From positions 100,735 through 164,734 of the forward strand of contig CAVPOY010000023.1 of NCBI GenBank assembly GCA_963707135.1: a DNA stretch of 64,000 bases, in the 5' to 3' direction. Source of the DNA: JBGSTR01 sp963707135. GTDB lineage: Bacteria; Pseudomonadota; Gammaproteobacteria; Chromatiales; Chromatiaceae. Of this stretch, positions 21,302 through 30,701 are shown one piece after another; positions within the stretch are counted from its first letter, which is position 1, and every line of letters begins with the position of its first letter. Below the pieces are notes generated by a model, which worked only from the letters and a program-made list of their open reading frames with translations, did not search any database and was not told the DNA's origin. The position numbers and the translations under genes are program-made.

Positions 21302-21487
21302 TGCCGGTTACCCACCGTGCGCCCGGCCGACGCCCAGCGGGTTCGCACCATCCTTCCGGCCGCCGAGTTGCTCACCCTGACCGGGCTCGGCAACCTCGCC
21401 TACGAAGAGCAACCGCGGCAGATCGCGGCGCTCAGTCGGTCCATCGCTGAGCGCCATGGGGTGCTGCTCGGCGCCGGTCGAGCCTGA
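21302..21487 (+). pseudogene. C-terminal fragment of an alpha/beta hydrolase (BchO-like?)
   Basis: The frame reads VRPADAQRVRTILPAAEL, then LTLTGLGNLAYEEQP and IAALSRSIAE to a TGA. This is the last helix-strand block of alpha/beta hydrolases, where the catalytic His usually sits in GLGHLAHEE; here Asn replaces His. The PADA..V..LLP..GLGHLAHEE layout is typical of the BchO-like (magnesium chelatase accessory) branch. Only ~60 residues remain and the catalytic His is lost, so it is a dead fragment. Family placement is from memory. Confidence 0.4.
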
Positions 21488-21988
21488 CGCACGGCCTACT
21501 TCCACGACCGCGGGATATGCCGCATCGGGCAGGGTATTTCACGGATTGTTTGCCGTGGATCAATATCCATGCAAGATTAGTGGTTGGGCTCACAGTCCTC
21601 GCGTAAGCTTGCGCGTACCCGCGGCACTCAATGTTGTCTCTCTGGGGTGCTCACGAGGAGCAGCGGAAGGCAACAAAGGCATGTGCAGCGCACGGAACGA
21701 AGCCCGACGGGCAGTCGCCGCCCTCCCTGGCACCCTGCCGGGTGTCCCAGGGGTCCCGCCGCCTGCGGGAGCGATTTTCAATCGCGATCCGCCGCCGCGC
21801 GCTGTCCACCAGCGCTCGCACAACCCCAAGCGCCCCATCGCGACTGCAAGCCGCTCCCCTATCAAGAACGGATCGGCGGCGCACCTCATCCCGGTTTCCC
21901 AAAGGTGCCCCACGCGGGCACATGACCCCGGTTCCCGGCATAACGCCGGGAGCGAGACCGTCCGCAGCCAACCCGATAGGAGGAACCT
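21488..21988. other. Intergenic region upstream of the di-haem peroxidase gene
   Basis: 501 bp with no supported gene. The 3' end carries the cytochrome gene's ribosome site (GGAGGAACCT, just before ATG 21989). Frames here are Arg/Pro-rich and overlap on both strands. Confidence 0.3.
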
Positions 21989-23346
21989 ATGAAAGCGAAA
22001 ACGTCCGCGGTGCTCGTCGCCTGCTCAGCGGCGACACTGCTTCTCGCCGGCGCCGGCAGTAGCCGGGCGCTGGATCTGGAAGGGCTGACCCCGATGGAGG
22101 AGCTGGGAGCGCTCATCTTCTTCGACGAGACGCTCTCCATCCGCCAGAACCAGGCCTGCGCGAGCTGCCATGTGCCCTGAGGTGGGCTGGGTCGGCGAGG
22201 ACTCCGACATCAACCTCGGCGGCTCGGTCTACGAGGGCTCGCGCCGGAACAAGCTCGGCAACCGCAAGCCGCCGAGCTCCGCCTACGCGACCCTGTCGCC
22301 GGTCTTCCACCTCGACCCCGTGCTGGGCTTCACGGGAGGCAACTTCTGGGACGGCCGCGCGACCGGCTGGAAGCTCGGCAACCCCGCCGCCGATCAGGCC
22401 CAGGGACCCTTCCTCAACCCGGTCGAGCAGGCCCTGCCGGACGCCGCCTGCGTCGTCAACCGGGTGTGCGAGGGCGACTACGGCACCCTGTTCCGGCAGG
22501 TCTGGAGCGGGGAGAACTGCGCGATCAAGTGGCCGGCCAACACCTTCGGGCAGTGCAACAGCCCCACCGGCCGCGTGAAGCTCTCCGCAGCGGACAGGGA
22601 GCGGGTCGAGAACGCCTACGACCAGATCGCGCTGTCGATCGCCGCCTTCGAGGCATCGAAGGCCAGCAACGCCTTCACCGCCAAGGTCGATGCGGTCCGC
22701 GCCGGCGCGGCGAGCTTCACCCCCCAGGAAGCACTCGGCCAAAGTCTCTTCACGACCGCCGGCAAGGGGAGATGCGCTCGTGTGCCATCGGGGTTCGCCG
22801 CCGACTGGACCCTCGCCGCTGTTCAGCGACTTCGGATACGACAACCTCGGTGTGCCGAAGAACCCGCTGAACCCCTTCCTGCTCGACAACCCCGGCTGGG
22901 TGGACCCGGGTCTCGGCGGCTTCCTGGCGACGCTGGAGGCGACGGTCCCGGACTATGCGGCGTTGGCGGACGCGAACCTCGGCAAGCACAAGGTGCCCAC
23001 CACACGCAACGTCGCCCTCGGCTCCTGCGAGGCTGCCGAGCCTGGCGAGCCCTGCATTGAGAAGGCCTACATGCACAACGGCTACTTCAAGACCCTGAAG
23101 CAGGTGGTGCACTTCTACAACACCCGCGACGTCAAGGACCGTTGCGAGGATCTGGGCATCTACGACGCCACCGTGGACGTGGCCATGGCCAACGACTGTT
23201 GGCCGGCCCCCGAGGTCGGGGAAAACGTCGTCGTCCATGATTCGCTAGGCAACGTCATCGTGGGCAACCTCGGGCTGACCGAAGCGGAGGAGGACGCCCT
23301 GGTCGCCCTGATGAAGGCCATGTCCGACGGCTACTGGGTCAAGTAA
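21989..23346 (+). pseudogene. Di-haem cytochrome c peroxidase (MauG/MbnH-like), two frameshifts
   Basis: A signal peptide (1-26, ends SSRALD) is followed by MEELGALIFFDETLSI and the first haem motif CASCH. Reading then shifts by one base at ~22173 and continues PEVGWVGEDSDINLGG, GNRKPPSSAYATLSP, GGNFWDGRATGWKLGNP. A second one-base shift lies inside the second haem motif at ~22770, after which SPLFSDFGYDNLGVP, the YMHNGYFKTLKQVVHFYNT block and a TAA at 23344-23346 follow. The intact family is a periplasmic di-haem enzyme. Both shifts are single-base insertions relative to the expected frame, so no full protein can be made as written. Confidence 0.82.
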
Positions 23347-23430
23347 GACCCTGGCAACACGGCGGCGGGCTCCTGCCCGCCGCTTACAACCCTCTTTAGC
23401 GATGAGCGCGGCGCATCCGCCGGGCAGTCG

Positions 23431-23778
23431 CTACGCCTTCGTGCTGGCGTCAAGCACCTTGCTGACCCGGCCCCAGTGGAACACCCGGATCCCCGTGTGC
23501 CGCGTCGCAGACTCCCCGCCGAAGACCAACGCCGGCTCCCGCGCGCGATCGTCGGCGAGCGTCATCCACCGTTGCAGCCCCCGGAAGTAATCCGGGTTCA
23601 GGGTCTGTCCCGACTTGATCACGATAGGCATCAGCCATGGCCCGAGCTCGGCGACCACATCGATCTCTTTACCGCTGCTGTCGCGAAAGGACGGGGTCTT
23701 GAGTCTTACCTTCTCCAAGCAGTTTCTCAAGGCACTGCCCACCTGCAAAGCTGGAATCCCGTGAAGGGGGAATGCCAT
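23431..23778 (-). pseudogene. C-terminal fragment of an AAA/DUF4143 ATP-binding protein
   Basis: 115 residues. FRDSSGKEIDVVAELG, LMPIVIKSGQTLNPDYFRGL and RHTGIRVFHWG match the DUF4143 nuclease-like C-terminal domain (D-x-K style motif EIDVV...IVIKSGQT) of the common AAA_14/DUF4143 proteins. The N-terminal ATPase (about 250-300 residues) is absent upstream, so this is a truncated remnant. It lies between the cytochrome gene and the RIT element. Confidence 0.6.
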
Positions 23779-23895
23779 TGGATGTCTTCCGCAACAACCG
23801 GTCCTGACCGGGGGACCCTGAAGTGCTGAGCGCAGCGGACAGTCAAGAAATTATACGGTGAGCCGCCAGGGACGGCGGCCCCAGTGTCGGGTTAT

Positions 23896-23929
23896 GGGAC
23901 CTATGTAGAGTTCGCGTTTATGTAGAGTT
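23896..23929 (+). repeat. RIT left terminal inverted repeat
   Basis: Begins GGGACCTATGTAGAG and ends TATGTAGAGTT. The motif TATGTAGAGTT occurs at 23902 and again at 23919, a 17-bp period. It is an exact inverted match to 27337-27370 over 34 bp. These are likely the recombinase binding arms. Confidence 0.92.
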
Positions 23930-24049
23930 CGGGTCGTCTGTCAGCGGTAGATGCCGTGGTTGCTGAGTTCGGGCGAGGAAGCTCAATGGTGAACTCAACA
24001 TAATTTTCAGGTTTTCTGGAGTGCCATCCACGCACGACAGGAGACCGTG

Positions 24050-25307
24050 ATGAGTTCGACCCGACAACTTTTCCGTCTACCGAAAGACTGGCTCCTCGCG
24101 AGCTGCCCCTTGGCGGCCTACGTTGGCGCGTTCGCGCGTTACCTTTGCGAACGGCGCCACGCATCCATCACCCTCCGGAAGTACCTCGGTTGCCTCGCCC
24201 ACTTCGGGCGCTGGATGAGTCAGTGCCAGCTGAACATCGAGTGCATCGACGAGGAGTTGGTGAGTCGATTTCTCGACGAGCATCTGCCGCAGTGTGATTG
24301 CGCCCGGCCGGTGTGCCGGAATCGCGTTGAGCTGCGTGCAGCACTCGGGCATCTGCTCCACGTCCTGCGCGCCGAGGCGGTGATTCCCGAAGCGGCACCG
24401 GGAACGACCCCGGTCGACGAGGAGCTACGCCGCTTCGACGCCCATATGGACCATGTCCACGGGTTGGCGCCGAAGACGCGCAGCATGCACCTGCGTACTG
24501 TCGGTCGCCTACTGCGAGAGCAGTTCGGCGATCAACCCGTCGTGATCTCGGCGCTCACGCCCGAGGACCTGCGCCGGTTCGTGGCGTGCCAAAGCGAACG
24601 CTACAGTAGCGCCGGGTAACGCCGCCTCCATGATCTCGGCCTTGCGCGGCTACTTCCGCTTCCGCACCACCTGTGGCGACCAGGTCCATGGGCTGATCGG
24701 CGTGCTCGCCTATCCGATCAAGTGGAAACTGGCTTCCCTGCCCAAGACCCTGAGCAGCGCCGAGGTTGAGCGTCTGGAGGCGGCGCTCGGCGGGGAGGGG
24801 CCCTCGGCACGCCGCTCCGATGCCATGGTGCGCTGCGCGCTGGATCTGGGCCTGCGCCGCGGGGAAGTCGCCGGACTCTCGCTCGATGACATTGATTGGC
24901 GTGCGGGAACCATTACTTTGCGCCGGACCAAGAGCCGTCGCGAAGACTGCCTCCCGCTACCGGCGGCGACCGGTCGCGCGATCGCCGATTACCTCCGTCT
25001 CGAGCGCCCGCAGACAGACAGCCGGGCGGTCTTTGTCCGCCACGCCACGCCTCGTGGTCGACCAATCGGCCCCGACTGCGTCGGCAAGACGATCCGCCAA
25101 GCCTACGCCCGCGCCGGTCTGCCCTATACCGGCGCCCACCTGCTGCGCCACACCATGGCCAGCCGTCTGCTCGCTGGCGGCAGCTCGCTCAAGGAGGTGG
25201 CCGATGTGCTGCGCCATCGCTCCCTGGACACCACGCTGATCTACGCCAAGCTCGACAGCCGTAACCTCTCGGCAGTGGCCCTGCCGTGGCCGGGAGGTGA
25301 GGCATGA
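24050..25307 (+). pseudogene. RIT recombinase 1 (tyrosine recombinase), one frameshift
   Basis: The N-terminal SAM-like arm-binding region (residues ~20-200) ends at a TAA caused by one extra G in CCGGGTAACG near 24617. The catalytic part resumes in the next frame (NAASMISALRGYFRF) and carries Arg in GLRRGEVAGL, HLLRHTMAS and the Tyr in TTLIYAKL. Its TGA overlaps the ATG of the second recombinase (25304), so translation is coupled. Without the extra base the protein would be ~415 residues, normal for the first RIT enzyme. Confidence 0.85.
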
Positions 25308-26273
25308 ACGCCGCGGTCACGATGCAGACGCGCGTCGAGGACTATCTGGCCGAGCGCCGCCGGCTCGGATACCACCTGCGCAGCACGGCCTTGGCTCTTC
25401 GGAGCTTCGCCCGCTATGTCGACGGTCTGGATCTGTCCACTCCGCTCAAGGTTGAAGTGATGGCCGCTTGGGCGCGGCAGGCCAAGACCAACAGCGACAA
25501 TCCCACCACTTGGGCGCGGCGGCTGAAGCGGCTGCGTCCCTTTGCCCGCTGGCTGCAGCAGTTCGAGCCAGGCACCGAGGTACCCGATAGCACGGTCTTC
25601 GGCCGCATCGGCTGGCGACCGGCCCCGCATATCTTCACCGAGCAGGAAATCGGCGATCTGCTGGCCGCCGCCCGGCGTCTTGAACCGGATCTGCGCGGGG
25701 CCACCTACGAGGCCCTCTTCGGCTTGCTGGCGGCCACGGGCCTGCGCGTCTCCGAGGCGGTGCACTTGCGACAGGCGGACGTCGATCTGCATGCGGGCCT
25801 GCTGACGGTGCGACAGACGAAGTTCGACAAGTCCCGCTACGTACCTCTGCATCCCAGTACGACGGAGGCATTGCGCGGGTATCAGGGGCTGCGCAACCTC
25901 TACCTCACCGCCAAGGAGGACACGCCATTCTTCGTCGGCACCCGGGGCCGGCGTCTCGGGTGCGAGCTGAGTCTGCGCCAGGTGGATCGGATCTTCCAGC
26001 AGCTGCGCGAGCAGCTTGGGCTGGGTCAACCGCGGTTCCCACGCGGCCGTCCGCGTCCATGATCTGCGCCACTCATTTATCGTCAGTCGCCTGGTGCGCT
26101 GGCATGCCCAGGGGGTGGACATCGACCAGGCGATGCTGGCCCTGTCCACCTACGTCGGTCACGCCAGGGTGACCAATACCTACTGGTACCTGTCCGGCGT
26201 GCCCGAGCTCATGGGACTGGCTGCCGAGCGTTTCGAGCCGCTGGCGCCGAATGCGGAGGTGGACCATGTCTGA
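25304..26273 (+). pseudogene. RIT recombinase 2 (tyrosine recombinase), one frameshift
   Basis: The N-terminal domain and first catalytic block (ATGLRVSEAVHLRQADV) are in one frame. A shift near 26030 moves to WVNRGSHAAVRVHDLRHSF, then GHARVTNTYWYL with the nucleophile Tyr. It starts within the stop of recombinase 1 and ends 8 bp inside recombinase 3, giving a tightly coupled trio. The intact length would be about 322 residues. Confidence 0.85.
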
Positions 26274-27282
26274 GGGCAAGGTTTCCGATGCACCGTCGTT
26301 CCCCGCACTGGTCCAGCAGTTCTTCACCGAGTACCTGGTCAGCCAGCGGGCCATGAGCCCGCTATACCGTCGCCGCCTATCGCGACGCCATGGTGTTGTT
26401 CCTGCGCTTCGCCCACCAGCGTCTGGGCAAGGCACCGACCGCGCTGTCGTTGACCGGATTTCGCGCCCGACCTGATCCTGGCTTTCCTCGATCACCTCGA
26501 ACAGCAGCGCGACAATACGGTGCAAAGCCGCAATCTGCGGCTGACGGCGCTGCGCGGCCTTCCTGAAATTCGCCGCACGCCGTGACGTCGCCTCGTTACA
26601 TGTCATCGAACGGGCGCTGGGGGTGCCGCTGAAGCGCTTCGAGCAGCCCATGTTCGGGTTCCTCACCCGCGAGGAGATGGTGGCGGTGATCGGCGAGCCG
26701 GGCGAGACCTGGACCTCACAGCGCGATCATCTGCTGCTGGCCATGCTCTACAACACCGGGGCGCGGGTCTCGGAGATGATCGGCGTGCATGTCGGCGATG
26801 TCGTGCTCGACGCCTCGCCCTGCGTGCATTTGCGCGGAAAGGGCCGCAAGCGTCGTTCCGTACCCTTGTGGACATCCACGGTTCAGGCGATTCGCGCTTG
26901 GCTTCGGCGCAATCGCTCACTGGGTGCCGACGCGCCTTTGCTGCCGAACCGCAACGGGCGGACGATGACGCGCTCCAACGTCAACAAACGCCTGGATATC
27001 GCCGTCGCCCGTGCCGCCGAGGTGTACCCCAACCTGGCCAAGCGCCACATCTCACCGCACTCGGTGAGGCACTCGACGGCCATGCATATGCTGCAGTCCG
27101 GCGTGGCCTTCAGCGTGATCGCGCTCTGGCTGGGCCATGAGAGCATGACAACCACTCACCGGTACGTCGAGGCCGATCTGGCGATGAAGAAAGCGGCTCT
27201 GGCTCGCCTTCAGGAGCCTGGAATGGAACCGGCACGGTACCAGCCGCCCGACGCGCTGATGCAGTTTCTTCAGGACCTGTAA
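26266..27282 (+). pseudogene. RIT recombinase 3 (tyrosine recombinase), N-terminal frameshifts
   Basis: ATG 26266 starts MSEGKVSDAPSFPALV. Homologous reading then moves through other frames (HQRLGKAPTALSL, ILAFLDHLEQQRDNTVQ) before settling from 26623 onward. The catalytic domain is intact: TGARVSEMIG, LRGKGRKRRSVPL, HSVRHSTAMHML and GHESMTTTHRYVE with the Tyr nucleophile. At least three indels lie between 26360 and 26570. A TAA at 27280-27282 ends it 54 bp before the right repeat. Confidence 0.85.
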
Positions 27283-27336
27283 TTTATGTAGAGGAACGAT
27301 CGCGCCGATACCCGGTGGTACTGGGGTCGGCGCCGA

Positions 27337-27370
27337 AACTCTACATAAACGCGAACTCTACATAGGTCCC
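27337..27370 (-). repeat. RIT right terminal inverted repeat
   Basis: Reverse complement is identical to the left end over 34 bp (GGGACCTATGTAGAG...). The 17-bp spaced pair of TATGTAGAGTT is kept. No obvious target duplication flanks the two ends (left flank TCGGGTTAT, right flank AGGAGCGG). Confidence 0.92.
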
Positions 27371-27608
27371 AGGAGCGGACCAAGACGTCGAAAGGATGCA
27401 GCTCTTGGTTCCGTTCGCTGATGTGCAATTGAAGCGGTTTCGGGTACGACCGGTTCACAGCCGATACCGGACGATCAGAATCGGCAGGAGCTGAGGCGAC
27501 GCATGCCCTCGACGCCAATCGAAAAGGCCCCAGTTGTGCTAACGGAAATGAACCCACCGGATGCGCAGGACTGGACTGCCAGGAGGATCTGGTGGGGGTT
27601 GTGACAGG

Positions 27609-27653
27609 CGGCCGTGGCGCCCCGGTTCATCAAGAACCGGGGCGCCACGGCCG
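27609..27653. repeat. Long perfect hairpin downstream of istB
   Basis: A 19-bp perfect stem (left arm begins CGGCCGTGGCGCC, 27609-27627; right arm 27635-27653) with a 7-nt loop, CATCAAG. It is 21 bp beyond the istB stop on the minus strand. No T tract follows on either strand, so it is not a classical intrinsic terminator. It could protect or attenuate the istAB transcript, or mark the element end. Confidence 0.75.
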
Positions 27654-27673
27654 AGCGGATCGGCGGATGCGGG

Positions 27674-28420
27674 TCAGCTGGTGGGGCTGTCTGGGGAGGG
27701 GACTGGAGCGCGCAGGGAGGGTCCGGCCAGGCGCAGGACGATGCAGTGGTGCTGCAGGCGGTCGAGCAGGGCGTCGACCAGGGGCTTGTTGCGAAACAGT
27801 CCGTACCACTGCTCGAAGTCGAGGTTGGTCGTGATCAGGGTGCTCTTGCGGGCGTAGCGCTGCTCCAAGAGCTGGAACAGGGCGTTGGCGTGCTCGGGCT
27901 TGAGGTTCATGTAGCCGAGCTCGTCGAGGACGAGCAGGTCGTAGGCGGCCAGGCGCTTGAGCACGCGGGTGGTGGAGTGGTCGGCGAGCGAGGCGTAGAG
28001 CTCGTCGATCAGGTCCTGGGCGTTGTAGAAGCGGCCGCGGTAGCCGTTGACCAGGGCCTGACGCAACAGGCCGATAGCCAGTCCGCTCTTGCCGGTGCCC
28101 GGGGGACCGATCAGGACCAGGTTCTCCGCCCGCTCGAGGAAGCCGAGGGTGGACAGGGAGCGGATGTGGGAGGCGTCGACCGTCTTCTGCTGGGCGAAGG
28201 GGAAGGTCTCGAGGGACCAATCCCAGGGCAGGCGGGCCTGCTGCAAGCGGTAGGCGAGGCTGCGCTCCTGGCGGTGGCGTGCCTCCTCGCGCAGGAGCGC
28301 CAGCAGCACCGCCGCCGGGGCGTCGCCGGCCTGCTCGGCCGTATCGAGGATGCGCTCCAGGCTCTCGGCCATGCCGGCGAAGCGCAGCTCGCCGAGCAGG
28401 GTATGGATGTGCTCACGCAT
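27674..28420 (-). CDS. istB: IS21-family helper ATPase IstB
   Basis: 248 residues. Walker A GPPGTGKSGLAIG (around 104-116), Walker B LLVLDELGYM and the sensor motif TLITTNLDFEQW define IstB, the AAA+ regulator that activates the IstA transposase and selects target DNA. ATG 28420 overlaps the istA stop (TGA), implying translational coupling. The tail after LRLAGPSLRAP is short. The protein looks intact. Confidence 0.92.
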   Translation of the reverse strand: MREHIHTLLGELRFAGMAESLERILDTAEQAGDAPAAVLLALLREEARHRQERSLAYRLQQARLPWDWSLETFPFAQQKTVDASHIRSLSTLGFLERAENLVLIGPPGTGKSGLAIGLLRQALVNGYRGRFYNAQDLIDELYASLADHSTTRVLKRLAAYDLLVLDELGYMNLKPEHANALFQLLEQRYARKSTLITTNLDFEQWYGLFRNKPLVDALLDRLQHHCIVLRLAGPSLRAPVPSPDSPTS

Positions 28421-29814
28421 CAATCGGTCTCCGGGATCTGGAAGAACACCCCGCGCACCTGCTTGAGGATCAGCGACTCCAGGCGGTTGAGGTCGTAGAG
28501 GCCATAGGTCAGAGCCTGGGCAACGGCGGCGAGGAAAGGCTCGGGCGGATAGGTGCGTTGCAACAGCAGCAGGCGCTTGAGCCGCGCTGCCCCGCGTCCC
28601 GGGGAGTGGGTCGCCAGGGCCTGGACATAGTGCGCGAGCGCCGCTGGGGCGTCGGCGAGCAGGGCCTGCTGGGCCGGAGGTGGAGTGCTGCGCCGCGCGC
28701 GGGGTGGGCCATGATGGGTGGGGGCGGTGATGCGCCGATCGCGCTGTCCGATCGCCCGGGGGTGGCGGGCCACCTCCTGGCCCTGAAAGTACACCGCCAC
28801 CGTCTCGAAATACTGGTAGACCTCCACCGCCTTGCCGAGGAGGCGCTCGGGGAGCGAGTAGCGGTTGGTCTCCAGGCGCACGTAACCCTCGGTATCGACC
28901 ACCCGGTGGGCGATGACACAAGCCGGCGGACGATGCAGGGGCAACGGCTGCAAAGCCGCTTGCTCCTGCTCGAAGGCGGCCCGCGGGGAGGTGCCCAGGG
29001 AGCGCTTGACCTTCTGATTGGCCACCTGCTCGCACCAGGCGCGGGCCTGGGCGTTGAGGTCCAACCAGTCGGCGAAGGTACGCCCGGGCAGGAAGTTATG
29101 CTCCACGTAGTGGAACAGCCGCTCGATGTGGCCCTTACGGTCTGGATGGCCCACCGCATGGGGGAGGAAACGCACCCCGAAGCGCGCCCCGAGCCGCTCG
29201 ATGGGGCCGGCGATCACGGCCCCCGCACCGCTGCCCCCGGCCACCAAGACGCTGGTGTTGTCGATGGTGCAGCGCGCACAGGTCCCGCCGAGGAACGCGA
29301 AGGCCGCATTGAGAAAGACCTCGGCCTCGAAGCGGGTGAAGCGCGGGTAGTACTGGATGAAGGCGTAACGGCTGAAGCCCAGGATCAGACCGGCGCACTG
29401 GGCGGTGATTGGCTTGCCGGCGAGCGCGAGGCGATGCGGCGAGGTATCGTGCTGCATCTCCTCACCCGGGGCGAAGTCGTAGTGGCCGACCCGAGGGGGT
29501 GGCGCGCGCAGCTGGGCTTGGCGCACCCAATAGGTCAGGGTGCTGTAGGGGACCTCCTGGCCGTGGCGCTCACGCAGCAGTTCCTGCATCCGCACCACGT
29601 TGCCCCGGCTCTCGCAGTAGAGCACGGGCAGCATCGAGGCAACGGCGGGCGACGGCTCGCTGCTCGCTCGTGCGCGCGCCGCCGGTTGCGGCCCCTGCTT
29701 GAGCACCCGGCGCACCGTGCGCCGGGTGTGGCCCAACCAGCGGGCAATCTGGTGGATGCTCGCCCCCTTGCCTTTGAGCTCGAGGATCGCCTGGCGTTGC
29801 GGCTCGGACAACAT
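28420..29814 (-). CDS. istA: IS21-family transposase IstA
   Basis: 464 residues. ATG 29814 is 6 nt after GGAGG, so this start was chosen over longer readings. An HTH (ILELKGKGASIHQIARWLG) is followed by the rve DDE core, with GEEMQHDTSPHRL giving Asp1, CTIDNTSVLV giving Asp2, and the GHPDRKGHIERLFHYVE block giving Glu. It overlaps istB by the stop/start. It cuts and joins element ends with IstB. The coding sequence is intact. Confidence 0.92.
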   Translation of the reverse strand: MLSEPQRQAILELKGKGASIHQIARWLGHTRRTVRRVLKQGPQPAARARASSEPSPAVASMLPVLYCESRGNVVRMQELLRERHGQEVPYSTLTYWVRQAQLRAPPPRVGHYDFAPGEEMQHDTSPHRLALAGKPITAQCAGLILGFSRYAFIQYYPRFTRFEAEVFLNAAFAFLGGTCARCTIDNTSVLVAGGSGAGAVIAGPIERLGARFGVRFLPHAVGHPDRKGHIERLFHYVEHNFLPGRTFADWLDLNAQARAWCEQVANQKVKRSLGTSPRAAFEQEQAALQPLPLHRPPACVIAHRVVDTEGYVRLETNRYSLPERLLGKAVEVYQYFETVAVYFQGQEVARHPRAIGQRDRRITAPTHHGPPRARRSTPPPAQQALLADAPAALAHYVQALATHSPGRGAARLKRLLLLQRTYPPEPFLAAVAQALTYGLYDLNRLESLILKQVRGVFFQIPETD

Positions 29815-30691
29815 GCTCGCCCTCCTGCAGCGGTTGACGCAGACGCTCCAACGCCCGCAGCGTCTTCTGCACCGCCGCGTTGAAGGCCGCCCGGGTGGCC
29901 GCGCAGCGATCCCCCTCGAGCAGGGGCCCGAGGCGGCGCTCCAGGTGCTGGATCTTGTGGCGCAGGCGCTGAAGCTCCCCGAGCCACTGCCCGGCGGGAT
30001 CCTCAGGCATCTGCGGGCTCTGCAACGCCTGGATGAACAGCCGCGGCTGCGCCACCATGCGGGTGCGGGCGCTGCCCTTGGCCTGGGCATAATGGGCGTA
30101 CCAGGTCGTCAGCTCCCGGGTGGACAGCGGCTCTTGGCGCAACGCCGCCAGCAGCTGCTGGGCATCGGCACTGTTGGCGCGCGCCAACGGCACCAGCACC
30201 CGGCTGGCCGCCCAGCTCGCGAGCACGCCCTCGCGGACCGCCTCCTGAAGCCCCTCGCCGAGCTGCGAGAGCAGCGCCAGGCGCCGGCTGACCCAACTGG
30301 CATCCCGGCCCAGTGCCGTGGCCAACGCCCGCTGGCTCAGCCCCTCGGCCATCGCGGCCGCAAGGAGCCAGGCCTGCTCGATGGGCTCGAAGCTGCGGCC
30401 CTGGCGGCGCGCCAGCACCTGCATGAGGGCCGCCGCCACCGTCCCGGCCCACACCTCCACCCGGGCGGTATCGCGACCCAGGCGAACCAGCGCCTGCCAG
30501 CGCAGGTAGCCGTCGACCAGGACGAAGCGCTGGGGCCCGCCCACCACCGTCAACGGCACCTGCTGGCCATCGGCATCGAGGGAGGCCATCAGCCGGCGCA
30601 CCTGCTGGGGGCGCTGCACCCGGGTCTGGGCATAGGGGGTGTCCAGACGGTGCAGATCCAGCTCGATGGTAGTGGCAGGCACGGCGCTCAT
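29570..30691 (-). CDS. ParB/Spo0J-domain protein associated with IS21 transposon
   Basis: About 373 residues from ATG 30691. The N-terminal ParB/sulfiredoxin-like domain has VPLTVVGGPQRFVLVDGYLRW. A central HTH of KorB/ParB type follows (GLSQRALATALGRDASWVSRRLALL). The C-terminal half is helical (QRLRHKIQHLERRLGPLL). After about residue 290 the frame runs 245 bp into istA and reads low-complexity sequence, so the true end is probably near 29815 or involves frameshifting into istA. It likely binds DNA; its role in transposition or element maintenance is inferred from position only. Confidence 0.75.
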   Translation of the reverse strand: MSAVPATTIELDLHRLDTPYAQTRVQRPQQVRRLMASLDADGQQVPLTVVGGPQRFVLVDGYLRWQALVRLGRDTARVEVWAGTVAAALMQVLARRQGRSFEPIEQAWLLAAAMAEGLSQRALATALGRDASWVSRRLALLSQLGEGLQEAVREGVLASWAASRVLVPLARANSADAQQLLAALRQEPLSTRELTTWYAHYAQAKGSARTRMVAQPRLFIQALQSPQMPEDPAGQWLGELQRLRHKIQHLERRLGPLLEGDRCAATRAAFNAAVQKTLRALERLRQPLQEGEHVVRAATPGDPRAQRQGGEHPPDCPLVGPHPAHGAPGAQAGAATGGARTSEQRAVARRCLDAARALLREPGQRGADAGTAA

Positions 30692-30701
30692 GGCCCACAC
30701 C

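Larger units (their letters stand above)
23896..27370 (+). mobile_element. RIT element (recombinase in trio)
   Basis: 3.47 kb bounded by 34-bp perfect inverted repeats (23896-23929 and 27337-27370). It holds three overlapping tyrosine-recombinase genes in the same direction, the defining structure of RIT elements. Each end has two direct copies of TATGTAGAGTT 17 bp apart, plus an inverted copy further inside (23991-24002 on the left, 27285-27298 on the right). All three genes carry frame disruptions, so this copy is probably inactive unless the indels are sequencing errors. Confidence 0.9.

Noticed and set aside
29570..30691. ParB-like gene as evidence of a plasmid partition system
   Set aside because: No parA is adjacent, and the gene is embedded in an IS21-type transposon with istA-istB.
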